The notes: generated from the sequence alone by a model not told the origin. A DNA stretch of 64,000 nucleotides from Bacillus sp. HSf4 (GCF_029537375.1 NZ_CP120679.1:3453501-3517500), one strand, 5' to 3'; positions 7,283 through 16,511 are shown, counted from the first letter of the stretch. A program made the numbers and translations.

Positions 7283-8179
7283 TTATGCCTGAGCCTGCCG
7301 CTTTTTGGAGGCTTCATTCACCTGTTCATCGGCATGGTATGAAGAACGGACAAGCGGCCCTGCTTCACAATGACTGAAGCCTTTTTCCATAGCGATTTCT
7401 TTCAGTTCGGCAAATTCATCAGGGTGATAGTACTTTTGCACTTTGATATGTTTTTTAGACGGCTGCAGATATTGGCCGATCGCCATAATATCAACTTGAT
7501 TCGCAAGCAGGTCATCCATTGTCTCAATGATCTCCTCTTTTGTTTCGCCGAGGCCGATCATGATGCTGGATTTCGTCGGAATATCAGGCTGCATCTCTTT
7601 TGCGCGGCGCAAAAATTCCAAAGATCTGTCATATGTAGCTCGTGCGCGGACTCTCGGCGTCAGGCGGCGGACCGTCTCGATGTTGTGGTTTAGAATGTCA
7701 GGCCGGGTATCCATCAGCGTTTTTAAGTTATCATAGTCTCCGCCCATGTCAGAAGGGAGAACTTCAATCGTCGTAAACGGGCTTTTTCTGCGGACAGCGC
7801 GTACAGTTTCAGCAAAAACGCCTGCTCCTCCGTCTTTTAAATCATCGCGGGCAACCGCAGTGATCACCGCGTGTTTCAGATTCATGATGCTGACGGAATC
7901 TGCGACGCGTTCCGGTTCATTTAAGTCAAGCTCTGTCGGCAATCCGGTTTTCACCGCACAGAAGCGGCATGCTCTCGTGCAGACAGAACCGAGAATCATA
8001 AAGGTCGCAGTTCGTCTGACGGCCCAGCATTCATGAATATTCGGACATTTCGCTTCTTCACAAACCGTATGCAGGTTGTTTTCTCTCATCAATTTTTTCA
8101 AGCCCGTGTAGTTCTCATTTGTGTTCAGCTTGATTTTAAGCCATTCGGGCTTTCTCAGGTGCTCGTCTTTCTTTGCCAA
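7283..8179 (-). CDS. lipA: Lipoyl synthase
   Basis: Radical-SAM enzyme that inserts two sulfurs into protein-bound octanoyl chains to make lipoyl groups. The auxiliary cluster motif [12 protein letters not shown] and the radical-SAM motif CTRACRFC are intact, and the RSSYHA tail is present. The start is taken at TTG 8179 ([15 protein letters not shown]), because GGAG lies nine bases before it and this gives the 298 residues of B. subtilis LipA; an in-frame ATG at 8194 lacks an SD. It links logically to the lipoate-carrying H protein gcvH and to suf in the same window, although it is transcribed separately. Confidence 0.97.
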   Translation of the reverse strand: MAKKDEHLRKPEWLKIKLNTNENYTGLKKLMRENNLHTVCEEAKCPNIHECWAVRRTATFMILGSVCTRACRFCAVKTGLPTELDLNEPERVADSVSIMNLKHAVITAVARDDLKDGGAGVFAETVRAVRRKSPFTTIEVLPSDMGGDYDNLKTLMDTRPDILNHNIETVRRLTPRVRARATYDRSLEFLRRAKEMQPDIPTKSSIMIGLGETKEEIIETMDDLLANQVDIMAIGQYLQPSKKHIKVQKYYHPDEFAELKEIAMEKGFSHCEAGPLVRSSYHADEQVNEASKKRQAQA

Positions 8180-8425
8180 TTCCATCATCTCCATCGTGGA
8201 TTGTAGTCAAGTTCAGATATGAAATTTCTGACATAACGCCGGATATGTCCCCTCGTTTTGGAACCGCTTAAAAATTAAATCGTCATCTTTAGTCACTTTA
8301 ACATAGTACAGATTTGTGAACAAGTGGTTGATTGCATGACATGTAATTACTAACATTTTCATATTATCGTTCCCTGTATATGTCACAAACTAAATGTATT
8401 CAAACGGAAAGGAGCTAAGGACACT

Positions 8426-9406
8426 GTGAAAGTTGTATTATCCGTTCTCATCCTCCTTTTGTTCAGCTCGCAGCCCGCGGCTTTCGGGCAGGAAAAGAAA
8501 GAGCCGGATCTGCAGACGAGAATGGCGCTTTATCATAAAACAGAGGCGGCCACACATATTCCCTGGTATGTTTTTGCAGCAGTCGATCAATATGAAATCA
8601 ACATCCGCAAAAACCGAAGAGACCTGCCAAAGCAAAAAGGCTACACCGGAATCTATATTCCGCAAAGCGTTTGGAGCGGGCCGGAAAATCCGAATCCTAA
8701 CGATACATCTCCGCTCAGCATCAAAGTGTTTGACGGAATCGGAATGGATGGAAACGGAGACGGACGGGCTGAATCTGATCAGGATGAAGATGTCCTTTAT
8801 ACGTTCGGCCAATACTTGCTGACATATGGAAGAGATATCGATAACATCCGCATCGGATTGTGGGAATTTTATGAAAGGGATCAGACGGTCGGAATTATTT
8901 CAGGATTTATGAGACTTTTCCAAACCTATGGCCACATCGATTTGGGAAAACACGCTTTTCCCCTGCCGGTCAAATCTGATTACAGCTACAGAAGCACGTG
9001 GGGAGACGCCCGCGGATTCGGGGGAAGACGTATACATGAGGGAACTGACTTGTTTGCCCACTTCGGCCTGCCCGTACGATCCACATGCTATGGGATTATT
9101 GAAATGAAAGGCTGGAACCGCTTCGGCGGATGGAGAATCGGCATCAGAGATATCAATAATACGTACCACTACTTTGCCCATCTCAACGGGTTCACGAAAG
9201 GATTGAAAGTCGGACAGATCGTTGAACCGGGACAGGTCATCGGGTCGGTCGGCAATACGGGATACGGGCCGCCCGGGACAGCCGGAAAATTCCCTCCCCA
9301 CCTTCACTATGGGATGTATAAAGATAATGGAAGAACCGAATGGTCTTTTGATCCGTATCCTCACTTGAGGGCCTGGGAACGAAAGGAAATCAGAAAGAAA
9401 AAATAA
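8426..9406 (+). CDS. lytH: Sporulation L-Ala-D-Glu endopeptidase LytH (M23 family)
   Basis: 326 residues, the same length as B. subtilis LytH (YunA), a mother-cell enzyme that trims peptide side chains in spore cortex peptidoglycan. GTG start at 8426 behind AAAGGAG. An N-terminal hydrophobic signal (VLSVLILLLFSSQPAAF) exports it. The zinc sites of lysostaphin-type peptidases are visible as HEGTDLFAHFG (HxxxD) and PPHLHYGMY (HxH). An Asp-rich insert GMDGNGDGRAESDQDED resembles a metal-binding loop. Sigma-K control is expected from the family, but I could not assign the promoter convincingly in the 246 bases shared with divergent lipA. Confidence 0.92.
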   Translation: MKVVLSVLILLLFSSQPAAFGQEKKEPDLQTRMALYHKTEAATHIPWYVFAAVDQYEINIRKNRRDLPKQKGYTGIYIPQSVWSGPENPNPNDTSPLSIKVFDGIGMDGNGDGRAESDQDEDVLYTFGQYLLTYGRDIDNIRIGLWEFYERDQTVGIISGFMRLFQTYGHIDLGKHAFPLPVKSDYSYRSTWGDARGFGGRRIHEGTDLFAHFGLPVRSTCYGIIEMKGWNRFGGWRIGIRDINNTYHYFAHLNGFTKGLKVGQIVEPGQVIGSVGNTGYGPPGTAGKFPPHLHYGMYKDNGRTEWSFDPYPHLRAWERKEIRKKK

Positions 9407-9408
9407 AA

Positions 9409-9438
9409 AACATCCCTATTCAGCCGAATAGGGATGTT
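9409..9438. terminator. Bidirectional terminator between lytH and metS
   Basis: AACATCCCTATTC / GAATAGGGATGTT hairpin with A-run on the left and T-rich tail on the right, between the convergent lytH and metS stops. Confidence 0.9.
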
Positions 9439-9441
9439 TAT

Positions 9442-9543
9442 TTACTTTTTGCTTTTTGCGACCGCGTTTGTGATGCTTGCGGCCAATCCTCCCCAAATGA
9501 TGATGATGCCTGCTGCCATCATAGCAATAGCTGCGCCGCTCAT
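9442..9543 (-). CDS. MetS-type small subunit of the NSS transporter (33 residues)
   Basis: A single-helix membrane micropeptide, MSGAAIAMMAAGIIIIWGG then LAASITNAVAKSKK. Length, the IIxWGGL core and the lysine-rich end match the methionine/alanine importer small subunit MetS that accompanies MetP-type sodium symporters. Its ATG overlaps the transporter's TGA in an ATGA arrangement, so translation is probably coupled. In Corynebacterium the partner is required for uptake. It is too short for usual gene-length cut-offs. Confidence 0.85.
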   Translation of the reverse strand: MSGAAIAMMAAGIIIIWGGLAASITNAVAKSKK

Positions 9544-11069
9544 GAGGAAACCTCCTTATCTTGATGAAGTGACGTATATGTGATCCCATTCTTCCATTTT
9601 GAAAACGAGAGCAAAATGCCGGCTGCGATGGCGCCGATCGCCACACACCAGCCCCACTTCAGCAAAAATTCCATCGGCAGATCGCCATAAGCCGTTGTCA
9701 GATTCGTTTTGATATTATCAAACATCATATAGCCCAATACAAGCGGAGTGACAACACTTAAACAAATTCTCCACCATGCGCCCAGCTGAATGTCGGAAAC
9801 CGAATTTGCGTGAGCCTGAAGAGATTTGAGCTCTCTGGCAAACCAAGCGATGGCAATGACTTCAATCAACCCGGCAAGCGCGACACCGAAATTATTGATA
9901 AAGTAGTCGGCCGCATCAAGGAAGAACAAGCCGCCTTTTGTAGCAAACACCAATGAACAAACGGCAGCGGCTCCTCCGCCGAAGAGGACGGCCTTCCGCC
10001 GCGGCACATTGAATTTATCCTGAATTGCGGCAACATAGGTTTCCGAGATCGAAATGAGAGAAGACAAGCCCGCCAAAACGAGTGAGCCAAAGAATAAAAA
10101 GCCGAACAGCGCATTAAACGCCGGAAACTCATTAATGATCTGCGGAAAGACGACAAATGCCAAGCCGACGCCGGAAGAGACAACCTCTTTTACCGGAACA
10201 CCCTGCTGCGCCGCCATAAATCCAAGGGCGCTGAATACGCCGATCCCCGCCAGAAGCTCGAACGAGGAGTTGCCGAATCCGGTGATAAACGCGTTGTTGG
10301 TAATATCTGATTTCTTCGGTAAATAGCTGGAATACGTAATCATGATCGCGAAGGCAATCGACAGGCTGAAGAAAATTTGCCCGTAGGCTGCAACCCATAC
10401 TTTTCCGTTTGTAATCTGGCTCCAGTCAGGGGTGAAAAACGCATTCAGCCCTTGCGCGGCTCCGTCCAGCGTAACCGAATAAACAACGATGATTAAAAAT
10501 AAGACCAAAAGCAGCGGAATGAAAATCCGGTTCGCAATTTCGATTCCTTTTTTGACGCCGGCAAATAAAATGCCGAGTGAGACAATCCAAACGATCGCCA
10601 GCGGGATCAAGACACCCGGCACAAAGCCGCCGAATTGGCCGATTGCACCGCCGCTGATATCAACTCTGTTTAAATATTCATTCATTAAGAAATTTTCTGT
10701 ATCTTTTCCCCAGCCCAAGTTGAAGGAAAAGACGGCGTAGGATATGGCCCAGGCCACGATAACAGCATAATAAGTTGAAATGACAAATGATATCGCAACT
10801 TGCCACCAGCCGATCCATTCTTTTCCTTTCCCCATTCTGGCGTAGGACAGCGGAGCCGATCCTCTGTATTTGTGACCGATTGTAAATTCCATTATGAGAA
10901 GAGGAATTCCTGCGGTTAACAGTGCAAACAAATACGGCAGAAAGAATGCGCCGCCACCGTTTTCATAAGCGACAGCCGGAAATCTCCAAATATTCCCTAA
11001 ACCGATAGCAGAACCGACTGCAGCCATGATAAAACCCGCTCTTGTTCCCCATTGCGGACGATTATCCAT
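9540..11069 (-). CDS. Sodium-dependent transporter of the NSS (SNF) family
   Basis: 509 residues with about 11-12 hydrophobic segments, the LeuT-fold neurotransmitter:sodium symporter family. The N terminus RAGFIMAAVGSAIGLGNIWRFP is the hallmark TM1 with the unwound substrate and sodium site. Members with an adjacent MetS gene import methionine or alanine with sodium. Nothing in the leader looks like an S-box, so methionine-specific control is not supported. Related to B. subtilis YocR/YhdH, but sited here between lytH (yunA) and yunB, so it is an insertion relative to B. subtilis. Confidence 0.9.
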   Translation of the reverse strand: MDNRPQWGTRAGFIMAAVGSAIGLGNIWRFPAVAYENGGGAFFLPYLFALLTAGIPLLIMEFTIGHKYRGSAPLSYARMGKGKEWIGWWQVAISFVISTYYAVIVAWAISYAVFSFNLGWGKDTENFLMNEYLNRVDISGGAIGQFGGFVPGVLIPLAIVWIVSLGILFAGVKKGIEIANRIFIPLLLVLFLIIVVYSVTLDGAAQGLNAFFTPDWSQITNGKVWVAAYGQIFFSLSIAFAIMITYSSYLPKKSDITNNAFITGFGNSSFELLAGIGVFSALGFMAAQQGVPVKEVVSSGVGLAFVVFPQIINEFPAFNALFGFLFFGSLVLAGLSSLISISETYVAAIQDKFNVPRRKAVLFGGGAAAVCSLVFATKGGLFFLDAADYFINNFGVALAGLIEVIAIAWFARELKSLQAHANSVSDIQLGAWWRICLSVVTPLVLGYMMFDNIKTNLTTAYGDLPMEFLLKWGWCVAIGAIAAGILLSFSKWKNGITYTSLHQDKEVSS

Positions 11070-11209
11070 AAGCTTCCTCCTTTACCTTTTTGAAACATCA
11101 GAAAACAGTGAATTTTCTAATTATTATTATTGAATAGTATATCCAGTCTATTTGCCTATGTCAAAGTATTTTTTTAAGAAAATAGACGCATGTCCTTTTT
11201 GCTTAAATG

Positions 11210-11242
11210 AAAAAAGCATTCTGCATGGGTTTTGCAGAATGC
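11210..11242 (-). terminator. Terminator of yunB
   Basis: On the minus strand GCATTCTGCA / TGCAGAATGC with a 7-base loop, followed by six T. It begins about ten bases after the yunB stop. Confidence 0.9.
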
Positions 11243-11252
11243 CTGGAAACAT

Positions 11253-12026
11253 TTACTCTTTTTGATCGGATTTCTCGTCCGTTTTTTCGCCTTTGGACGG
11301 AATCTGAATGGATGGCGCCGTCTGGCTGCCGCTTCCGCTGTAGAAGTCTGGCACATCTCCGTGAACCGCCTGAATCGTCGCCGGAACCGTATTTTTGACA
11401 ACCGCGGTTTTTGTCGCAAACGGAATGACCACGCGAATTTTGACCTCGACAAGGACGCCGATATTAATTAGTGCGTTATTAATGCCGTATGGTTTGACGC
11501 TCTGTTTGAAATCTGTAAAGACATCGCCGATGATATTGAGACGTACAGGGATTTTTGGCCCCAGGTTTCCAAGGAGCGAGTTTCCGGTTGTCTGTCCGAG
11601 AGGAATGTTGTAAATAACACCGTCATGGCGGTCTTTAGGCGTTTTTGCAGAAGAATTAAATTCTTCCGTTTCTGTTTCTTTCAACTTATGATGAAGCTGT
11701 TTCGTGATTTTCGAATGCATATCCCGGTGAACATGGGAGTTGAAGTCGATCGTCGTCACTTTTCCATTTTCATCCGACTTCATCTCCACCATGTTTTTCA
11801 CATTTTCATCTTCGCTCATATAGTCCTCAACGGCTTCCTGGATGACGTGGGTTGCAATCCTGTTTGTCTCCATCTCCGCGATGTTCAGAAGCGTCGGCTT
11901 GATTGATGTGTTGATAATCAATAAACTGGCTGTTGTGGAAAGAATGAAAAAGACAAACGAAAGAAGCATGACATACCGAAAAGGCAAAGGTCCTCTTTTT
12001 GACAGAGGGCCGCGAAATCTTCGCAA
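11253..12026 (-). CDS. yunB: Sporulation protein YunB
   Basis: 257 residues. B. subtilis YunB is a mother-cell sporulation protein needed for proper spore formation, molecular role unknown. One N-terminal membrane segment (YVMLLSFVFFILSTTASLLII) follows a basic stretch, with the rest predicted outside or in the intermembrane space. The family core with repeated VxIPxG-like turns (NIPLGQTTGNSLLGNLGPKI) is present. Start TTG 12026 behind AGGGGGG. The C terminus is Pro/Lys/Glu-rich. Monocistronic with its own terminator. Confidence 0.88.
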   Translation of the reverse strand: MRRFRGPLSKRGPLPFRYVMLLSFVFFILSTTASLLIINTSIKPTLLNIAEMETNRIATHVIQEAVEDYMSEDENVKNMVEMKSDENGKVTTIDFNSHVHRDMHSKITKQLHHKLKETETEEFNSSAKTPKDRHDGVIYNIPLGQTTGNSLLGNLGPKIPVRLNIIGDVFTDFKQSVKPYGINNALINIGVLVEVKIRVVIPFATKTAVVKNTVPATIQAVHGDVPDFYSGSGSQTAPSIQIPSKGEKTDEKSDQKE

Positions 12027-12093
12027 GCAAAATCCCCCCTTACATCACAAGTGTATGCTTGTAAGAGGGGATATACGATTCAATCAGACAACT

Positions 12094-12399
12094 TTATTCC
12101 GTCATTTTCAAAAGGGCCTCTTTCCCGCTCATCCCTTCATAGATGCCAAGCGCTTTCGCCGCATCTGTCACAGATTCGAGCGGGGCTTCGAGAAGCTGGT
12201 CGATCGTCCTGACGCCGACCGCCCTTGCCGCGACGATCTTTCGTTCCTTTAATTTATCGTTCAGCAGCGCGACGTCAAGCGCTCCGCACATAATATATCC
12301 ATGGTCGTTTGCAACCGCCATAAAATTCGTTTTTGGCAATTTGACGGTGACAGCCGTGAAGGGCTGATCTTCGATCATGATCGGAGTTAAGTTTACCAT
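12094..12399 (-). CDS. yunC: YunC family protein (DUF1805)
   Basis: 101 residues from ATG 12399, just after GGGAGGG. Cytoplasmic protein of unknown biochemical role, conserved in Bacillus and in archaea. The family core PKTNFMAVANDHGYIMCGAL and AARAVGVRTIDQLLEAP is intact. An in-frame GTG at 12423 lacks a good SD. It lies between yunB and yunD on the same strand. Confidence 0.85.
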   Translation of the reverse strand: MVNLTPIMIEDQPFTAVTVKLPKTNFMAVANDHGYIMCGALDVALLNDKLKERKIVAARAVGVRTIDQLLEAPLESVTDAAKALGIYEGMSGKEALLKMTE

Positions 12400-12471
12400 C
12401 GCAATCCCTCCCTTTACCACCAATCTATGATAAAGCGGAAAGACATGTTCCGGGCTTTTCCGGACAGGGGT

Positions 12472-13842
12472 TCATACACGCGGCCGGATTGAAGAGCCCT
12501 TCTTGTTCAGCTTCCAGGAAAGCAGGTCCCGCAAAAATTCGGGCATAAAATAGTCGATATGAAGGCGATCGCGAATGGCGGGAAACAGTCTCGAGAGCGT
12601 AAACATGTCAATGGTGGCGATGTTATACACCCTGTCCGTTTCAAGCTGCGCACCATTGACCGAGAGCTTTTCGGGGTCAAGCCCTGAGTACATCATTTTC
12701 CCCATGACTTTCCCGCGGAAGCCGAGCCCTTTGATGCGGAGCTGCTCCGTTTCCTTGAGCGAAGCTATGCGGACGATTTCTTTAAGCTCGGCTCCTGTCA
12801 GCTGAACGGCGACCGGATTGATCGGATGCGGACAAATGCGATGAATGTCTTCTTTTGTGACAGGACCTTCCAAAAGAGATTCAAGCACAATCCCGGCGTT
12901 GACCATTCCGATTTCGGCATCACACCATTCCTTCAGGGCGTCAGCGAGCAGTTGCGGCAAAGGCGATGTTCGAAACCAGGCGGCTTCAAGCGGCTGATCC
13001 AGGACCGTCACGAATTCCTGCAGCTGTCGTTTTGCCTCTTTTTCCTGTTTGTTCAGCATCAGCACAGCTTCTTTCGATTCGTTTTTCCAGTCGGCCGTTT
13101 TCAGAACGCTTGCCTTTTTAGCTTCCAGCCGTTTATCGAACTCGAGTTCAACATGGCCGACATAGTGTCCGAATTTTTCAGCGCAGGCGAGCAACACGCC
13201 GTCTTTCAACATGCCGTCTTCAAGCAGATGATGGGTGTGTGAGCCAAGGATCACATCGATTTCGGGAAATGCTTTCGCTGCGCGCTCATCGTCTAAAATG
13301 CCCAGGTGAGAGAGAAGAATTGTGATATCCGCTTTTCCTTTTATCTCTTGCAATATCTCGGCAATGCTTGCGAATGCATCCGTGACTTTCCAATCGAGCT
13401 GGGCGTAAATCGGATAATAGGGAACCGTCACACCGAGGATCGCAAGGGTGATGCCGCCCGTCAGCGTTTTGATCATATAAGGCTGCACCCAGGGCGGCCG
13501 GTTTCCCCTCATGTCGAACAAGTTGGAGACAATGACCGGAAATGAGGCGCCGTCATAGAGCGTATCCAGCTCTTGATGCGGCAATGTGATTCCTTCATTA
13601 TTTCCGATCGTGACGGCGTCATAGTGCAGATGATTCAGGAGCTCCACATTCGCTTTTCCGAACGACGCTTCTGATATCGGGTGAAACCTGTCGACGTGAT
13701 CGCCGATATCGAACAGAAGCACCTCTTCCTGTTGATCCGCGTGTTGTTGCCTTTGTGTCTGGATATAATCAACGATTTTCGGCCAGTTTTCAAAATGGCT
13801 GTGCAAATCGTTTGTATGATAAATATGGAGCTTTTTCCGCAT
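12472..13842 (-). CDS. yunD: Metallophosphoesterase / 5'-nucleotidase family protein YunD
   Basis: 456 residues: a calcineurin-like metallophosphatase domain followed by a 5'-nucleotidase C-terminal domain. Metal motifs are HTNDLHSHFENW at the N terminus, FDIGDHVDR, IGNNEG (the usual GNHE His is Asn, as I believe is normal for YunD proteins) and LGSHTHHLLEDG. There is no signal peptide, so unlike secreted UDP-sugar hydrolases this one should be cytoplasmic. The substrate is unknown. It is followed after 72 bases by yunC and preceded closely by yunE. Confidence 0.88.
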   Translation of the reverse strand: MRKKLHIYHTNDLHSHFENWPKIVDYIQTQRQQHADQQEEVLLFDIGDHVDRFHPISEASFGKANVELLNHLHYDAVTIGNNEGITLPHQELDTLYDGASFPVIVSNLFDMRGNRPPWVQPYMIKTLTGGITLAILGVTVPYYPIYAQLDWKVTDAFASIAEILQEIKGKADITILLSHLGILDDERAAKAFPEIDVILGSHTHHLLEDGMLKDGVLLACAEKFGHYVGHVELEFDKRLEAKKASVLKTADWKNESKEAVLMLNKQEKEAKRQLQEFVTVLDQPLEAAWFRTSPLPQLLADALKEWCDAEIGMVNAGIVLESLLEGPVTKEDIHRICPHPINPVAVQLTGAELKEIVRIASLKETEQLRIKGLGFRGKVMGKMMYSGLDPEKLSVNGAQLETDRVYNIATIDMFTLSRLFPAIRDRLHIDYFMPEFLRDLLSWKLNKKGSSIRPRV

Positions 13843-13861
13843 GCAAATCTCTCCCTAATGT

Positions 13862-14683
13862 TTAACTGAATACACCCTGATAGATTAATCTGAGTCCGAT
13901 CAGAATCAGAACAAACCGCATGATGACAACGATTGTTTTCGTCTGCATTTTTTTATTGATCAGGGCGCCTAGCTGTCCGCCAAACCATGCGCCGGGAATG
14001 AGCGCCAATGCATAGAGCCAATCGACATGGCCTGAGATGACATGGCCGACAGAACCCGCAACAGACGACAGAAAAATGATAAACATCGATGTTGCAACAG
14101 CGACGCGGGTCGGAAACAAAAACAGCAGCATCATCGCCGGCACCATCAATGAGCCGCCCCCAATGCCGAATAATCCGCCGAGGAAGCCGACAAAAAACGC
14201 GATCGCAATTCCGGTGAGCGGATGGTAGGAATACGTGTAATCCCGGCCTTCGTCATCTTTAAAGGTACGGATGATGCCGGCATGTTCCCGATCGGCAGCT
14301 TTTAATTTTTTCTTAAGCATTAGGGAAAGGGATATGAGAATCATAAACATCCCGAACCACAGGGAAAACGAATCTGCGCTGAAATACTTGGAAACATGCG
14401 CCCCGGCGATGCTTCCGGGCCCTGATCCGATGAAAAAAATAAGACCGCTCTTGTAATCGACGGTTTTATACTTCATATAAGCTATCGTTGAAGAGAGCCC
14501 CGTAAAAATGATGACGAGAAGCGATGTGCCCACCGCTATTTGCGGTGTCACATGTTCAAACATCCCGTGAATGCCGGCTAAAAAAAGCAGAGAAGGAACA
14601 ATGACCACTCCTCCTCCTAGACCGACAAGACTGCCGATGGTTCCGGCGATGAATCCAAGTACGATCAGTATGAAATATTCCAT
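13862..14683 (-). CDS. yunE: TauE/SafE family membrane transporter YunE
   Basis: 273 residues with seven to eight hydrophobic helices. The duplicated signatures are FIAGTIGSLVGLGGGVVIVP (TM1) and GFLGGLFGIGGGSLMVPAM in the second half, typical of TauE/SafE anion exporters of sulfite, sulfoacetate and related compounds. The substrate in Bacillus is not known. It is co-directional between yunF and yunD with 15- and 19-base gaps, probably one operon. Confidence 0.88.
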   Translation of the reverse strand: MEYFILIVLGFIAGTIGSLVGLGGGVVIVPSLLFLAGIHGMFEHVTPQIAVGTSLLVIIFTGLSSTIAYMKYKTVDYKSGLIFFIGSGPGSIAGAHVSKYFSADSFSLWFGMFMILISLSLMLKKKLKAADREHAGIIRTFKDDEGRDYTYSYHPLTGIAIAFFVGFLGGLFGIGGGSLMVPAMMLLFLFPTRVAVATSMFIIFLSSVAGSVGHVISGHVDWLYALALIPGAWFGGQLGALINKKMQTKTIVVIMRFVLILIGLRLIYQGVFS

Positions 14684-14698
14684 AAAAAGTCCTCTTTT

Positions 14699-15550
14699 CT
14701 AGCTGAATAAATCGAGCTGTCTTGGCGTGAGCCCTTTATAGTCAAGATCCAACAATTCCATCATTTGTTTGCCGTTTTCGGCGGCATCTCCTCCGGAATT
14801 GTTGTTAAACAGCACATATAGATTTTTTGACTGCTGTTTTAGCAGCTCCAGGTTTTCCTTCCAGTCGAGCAGTTCCTGTTTATTATATAAATACAAATAC
14901 CTGACTTCCCGCCAGTTTTGCCCTGAAGACGGCCTTGTCCATCCCTCTTTATTGCGCCCGTGGAAGCGGACGAGCGTTTTTTCGCTGTCTGTCGCATGAA
15001 GGACGGTCGGAATGCTGCCTTCACCGATCTGCGGTTCATCGCAAATGCTGTGAATCCAGTTTTGCTCCCCCATGAAGGCGAGCGTCTTATCGTAAAACTG
15101 CGGGATAAACCATGACCGGTGCCTGAATTCGAGGGCGCACGGAATGTCTCCCATTTTCTCTTTGCACCATCTTAAGTAATCGACATTTTCCTTCCGGCAG
15201 TCAAACCATGGCGGAAACTGAAACAGCACCATCGCTAGCTTGTTTGCTTTTATGTATGGCGTTAAGGAAAGCTTGAAGGCGTCAAACATTTCATCTTTCG
15301 ATTCAAAGGGGATTTCCCCGCGCTGATGACCGGTCATCCCCTGGTAAGCCTTTATGATAAACTGAAAGAATTCCGGCGTTTCTTTCACCCATTTTTCATT
15401 GTTCCGCTCCGGCTGAATCGCATAAAAGCTCGCATCCAATTCTACGATCGGAAAGTGAGCGGAATAGTGGATCAGTTTGTTTTGGCTGCTCGTTTTGGGC
15501 GGATACAGGCTGTCATGGTCCCCCCATCCCGTTAATCCGATATAAATCAA
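14699..15550 (-). CDS. yunF: DUF72 family protein YunF
   Basis: 283 residues of the DUF72 (YecE) TIM-barrel family, function unknown. The conserved opening YIGLTGWGDHDSLYP, the YHxxFPIVELDASFYA segment and YVLFNNNSGGDAAENGKQM near the end match the family. It heads the yunF-yunE-yunD group. Cytoplasmic. Confidence 0.88.
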   Translation of the reverse strand: MIYIGLTGWGDHDSLYPPKTSSQNKLIHYSAHFPIVELDASFYAIQPERNNEKWVKETPEFFQFIIKAYQGMTGHQRGEIPFESKDEMFDAFKLSLTPYIKANKLAMVLFQFPPWFDCRKENVDYLRWCKEKMGDIPCALEFRHRSWFIPQFYDKTLAFMGEQNWIHSICDEPQIGEGSIPTVLHATDSEKTLVRFHGRNKEGWTRPSSGQNWREVRYLYLYNKQELLDWKENLELLKQQSKNLYVLFNNNSGGDAAENGKQMMELLDLDYKGLTPRQLDLFS

Positions 15551-15653
15551 TGCAGTTCACCTCTCTTTTTAGTTTATCACAGGTTTTTTTCAGAATCTTA
15601 TATTTAGGCCTGTTTGTAGCTTTTCCTTTTTTAGAGGCGGAATTCTTTTCCGT

Positions 15654-15684
15654 AAAAAAGAAGCCGGATCCCGGCTTCTTTTTT
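15654..15684. terminator. Bidirectional hairpin upstream of yunF
   Basis: GAAGCCGG / CCGGCTTC with A-run left and T-run right (stem 15660-15678). It is upstream of yunF, so on the minus strand it would end transcription arriving from 15.9 kb. The same stem sequence recurs at 15875-15893, on the other side of the structured repeat. Confidence 0.8.
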
Positions 15685-15691
15685 CATCCTT

Positions 15692-15873
15692 TCAGCGTGA
15701 TTGAAAACCCTTGCAGACTAGGAAGGCCGAGCATCGGAGCAGACTTTCACAGGATGTGATGACGGCGGCGTTCAGGCAGGACGCCTGCGCAATTAGTCGC
15801 CGATCCTTGTAATAATTCGTGAGCACCGAAGCGCAGGCCTGACAACGAATGCGAGGGTTTGTCGACACGCTGA
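15692..15873. repeat. Structured intergenic repeat, candidate B. subtilis/B. licheniformis 190-bp element
   Basis: A GC-richer non-coding block of about 182 bases. Its ends pair: TCAGCGTG (15692-15699) with CACGCTGA (15866-15873), then AAACCCTTGC (15705-15714) with GCGAGGGTTT (15851-15860, one G-U). The interior holds further complementary tracts, such as CGCCTGCGC (15782-15790) with GCGCAGGC. Length, closed structure and position match the roughly 190-bp intergenic element reported in the B. subtilis genome and in B. licheniformis; that identity is from memory and untested. Function unknown. Confidence 0.6.
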
Positions 15874-15895
15874 GAAGCCGGAATCTCCGGCTCCT

Positions 15896-16429
15896 TTAAC
15901 GCGCTTTCTTAGGAAAAAGAGTAAAGCTGAAGCTGTAAAGAAAATCGATCGCAAGAATAAGCGTCCATAAAGACGCGAGCCGTATGAGGGGCTCGGTTCT
16001 TTCCGCGTCACCGATGTAGAGATGCATTCCGGCTAAAATCGCCGCTCCAACCGCCCAGGCCAGCAAATGGCGCAGCCAGCCTTCACGCTCTCTTTTGGCA
16101 TGTTCTTTGCCGTATTGCGGTCCCTTATCAGGCTTCGGGCCCCCGGCAAAACGGTAGGCGAACCTGGCATCGGCCCATTTGATCATGCGGCTGCCGAATG
16201 CGATGCTGACTCCGATATATATGGCAGCCAAACCGTGCAGTGTGTCCGCTTTCGCCCCATTATGCAGATCGGCCGCTGTCGCTATCAGCAAAAGCAAATC
16301 CAACACAGGGGTGCAAGCAAACATGATCATGCCGATTGTCTTCTTCCTTGCAATATATCGAAAAAACAGTCCCAACAGAATAAAGATCCAGAATCCAATT
16401 TCACAGGCGATTATCAAAAAAGCGATCAT
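15896..16429 (-). CDS. Four-helix integral membrane protein, function unknown
   Basis: 177 residues with hydrophobic segments at about 2-24, 32-51, 122-138 and 148-168. A basic hydrophilic loop between (RFAYRFAGGPKPDKGPQYGKEHAKRERE) contains a characteristic GGPKPDKGPxYG tract. I recognise this as a type found in bacilli next to TetR regulators but cannot assign a role. It is divergent from a TetR gene across 91 bases that contain a perfect inverted repeat, so it is the likely target of that repressor. Confidence 0.7.
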   Translation of the reverse strand: MIAFLIIACEIGFWIFILLGLFFRYIARKKTIGMIMFACTPVLDLLLLIATAADLHNGAKADTLHGLAAIYIGVSIAFGSRMIKWADARFAYRFAGGPKPDKGPQYGKEHAKREREGWLRHLLAWAVGAAILAGMHLYIGDAERTEPLIRLASLWTLILAIDFLYSFSFTLFPKKAR

Positions 16430-16493
16430 CTAATGTTGGCCTCTCCTTTTTAATACAAACGTGTCAAAAAAAATAATAACACACATGTATTAA

Positions 16494-16511
16494 ATAACAC
16501 AACCGTGTTAT
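16494..16511. promoter_or_regulatory. TetR-type operator between divergent genes
   Basis: A perfect inverted repeat ATAACAC-4-GTGTTAT, nine bases before the TetR start. Related half-sites (ACGTGTCA near 16459, AACACACATGT near 16479) suggest a second weaker site on the membrane-protein side. The position fits autorepression and control of the divergent gene. Confidence 0.65.

Noticed and set aside
8195..8425. Possible sigma-K promoter (CATATTAT) for lytH
   Set aside because: A suitable -35 AC at 16-17 bases could not be found; the biology is plausible but the sequence does not settle it.
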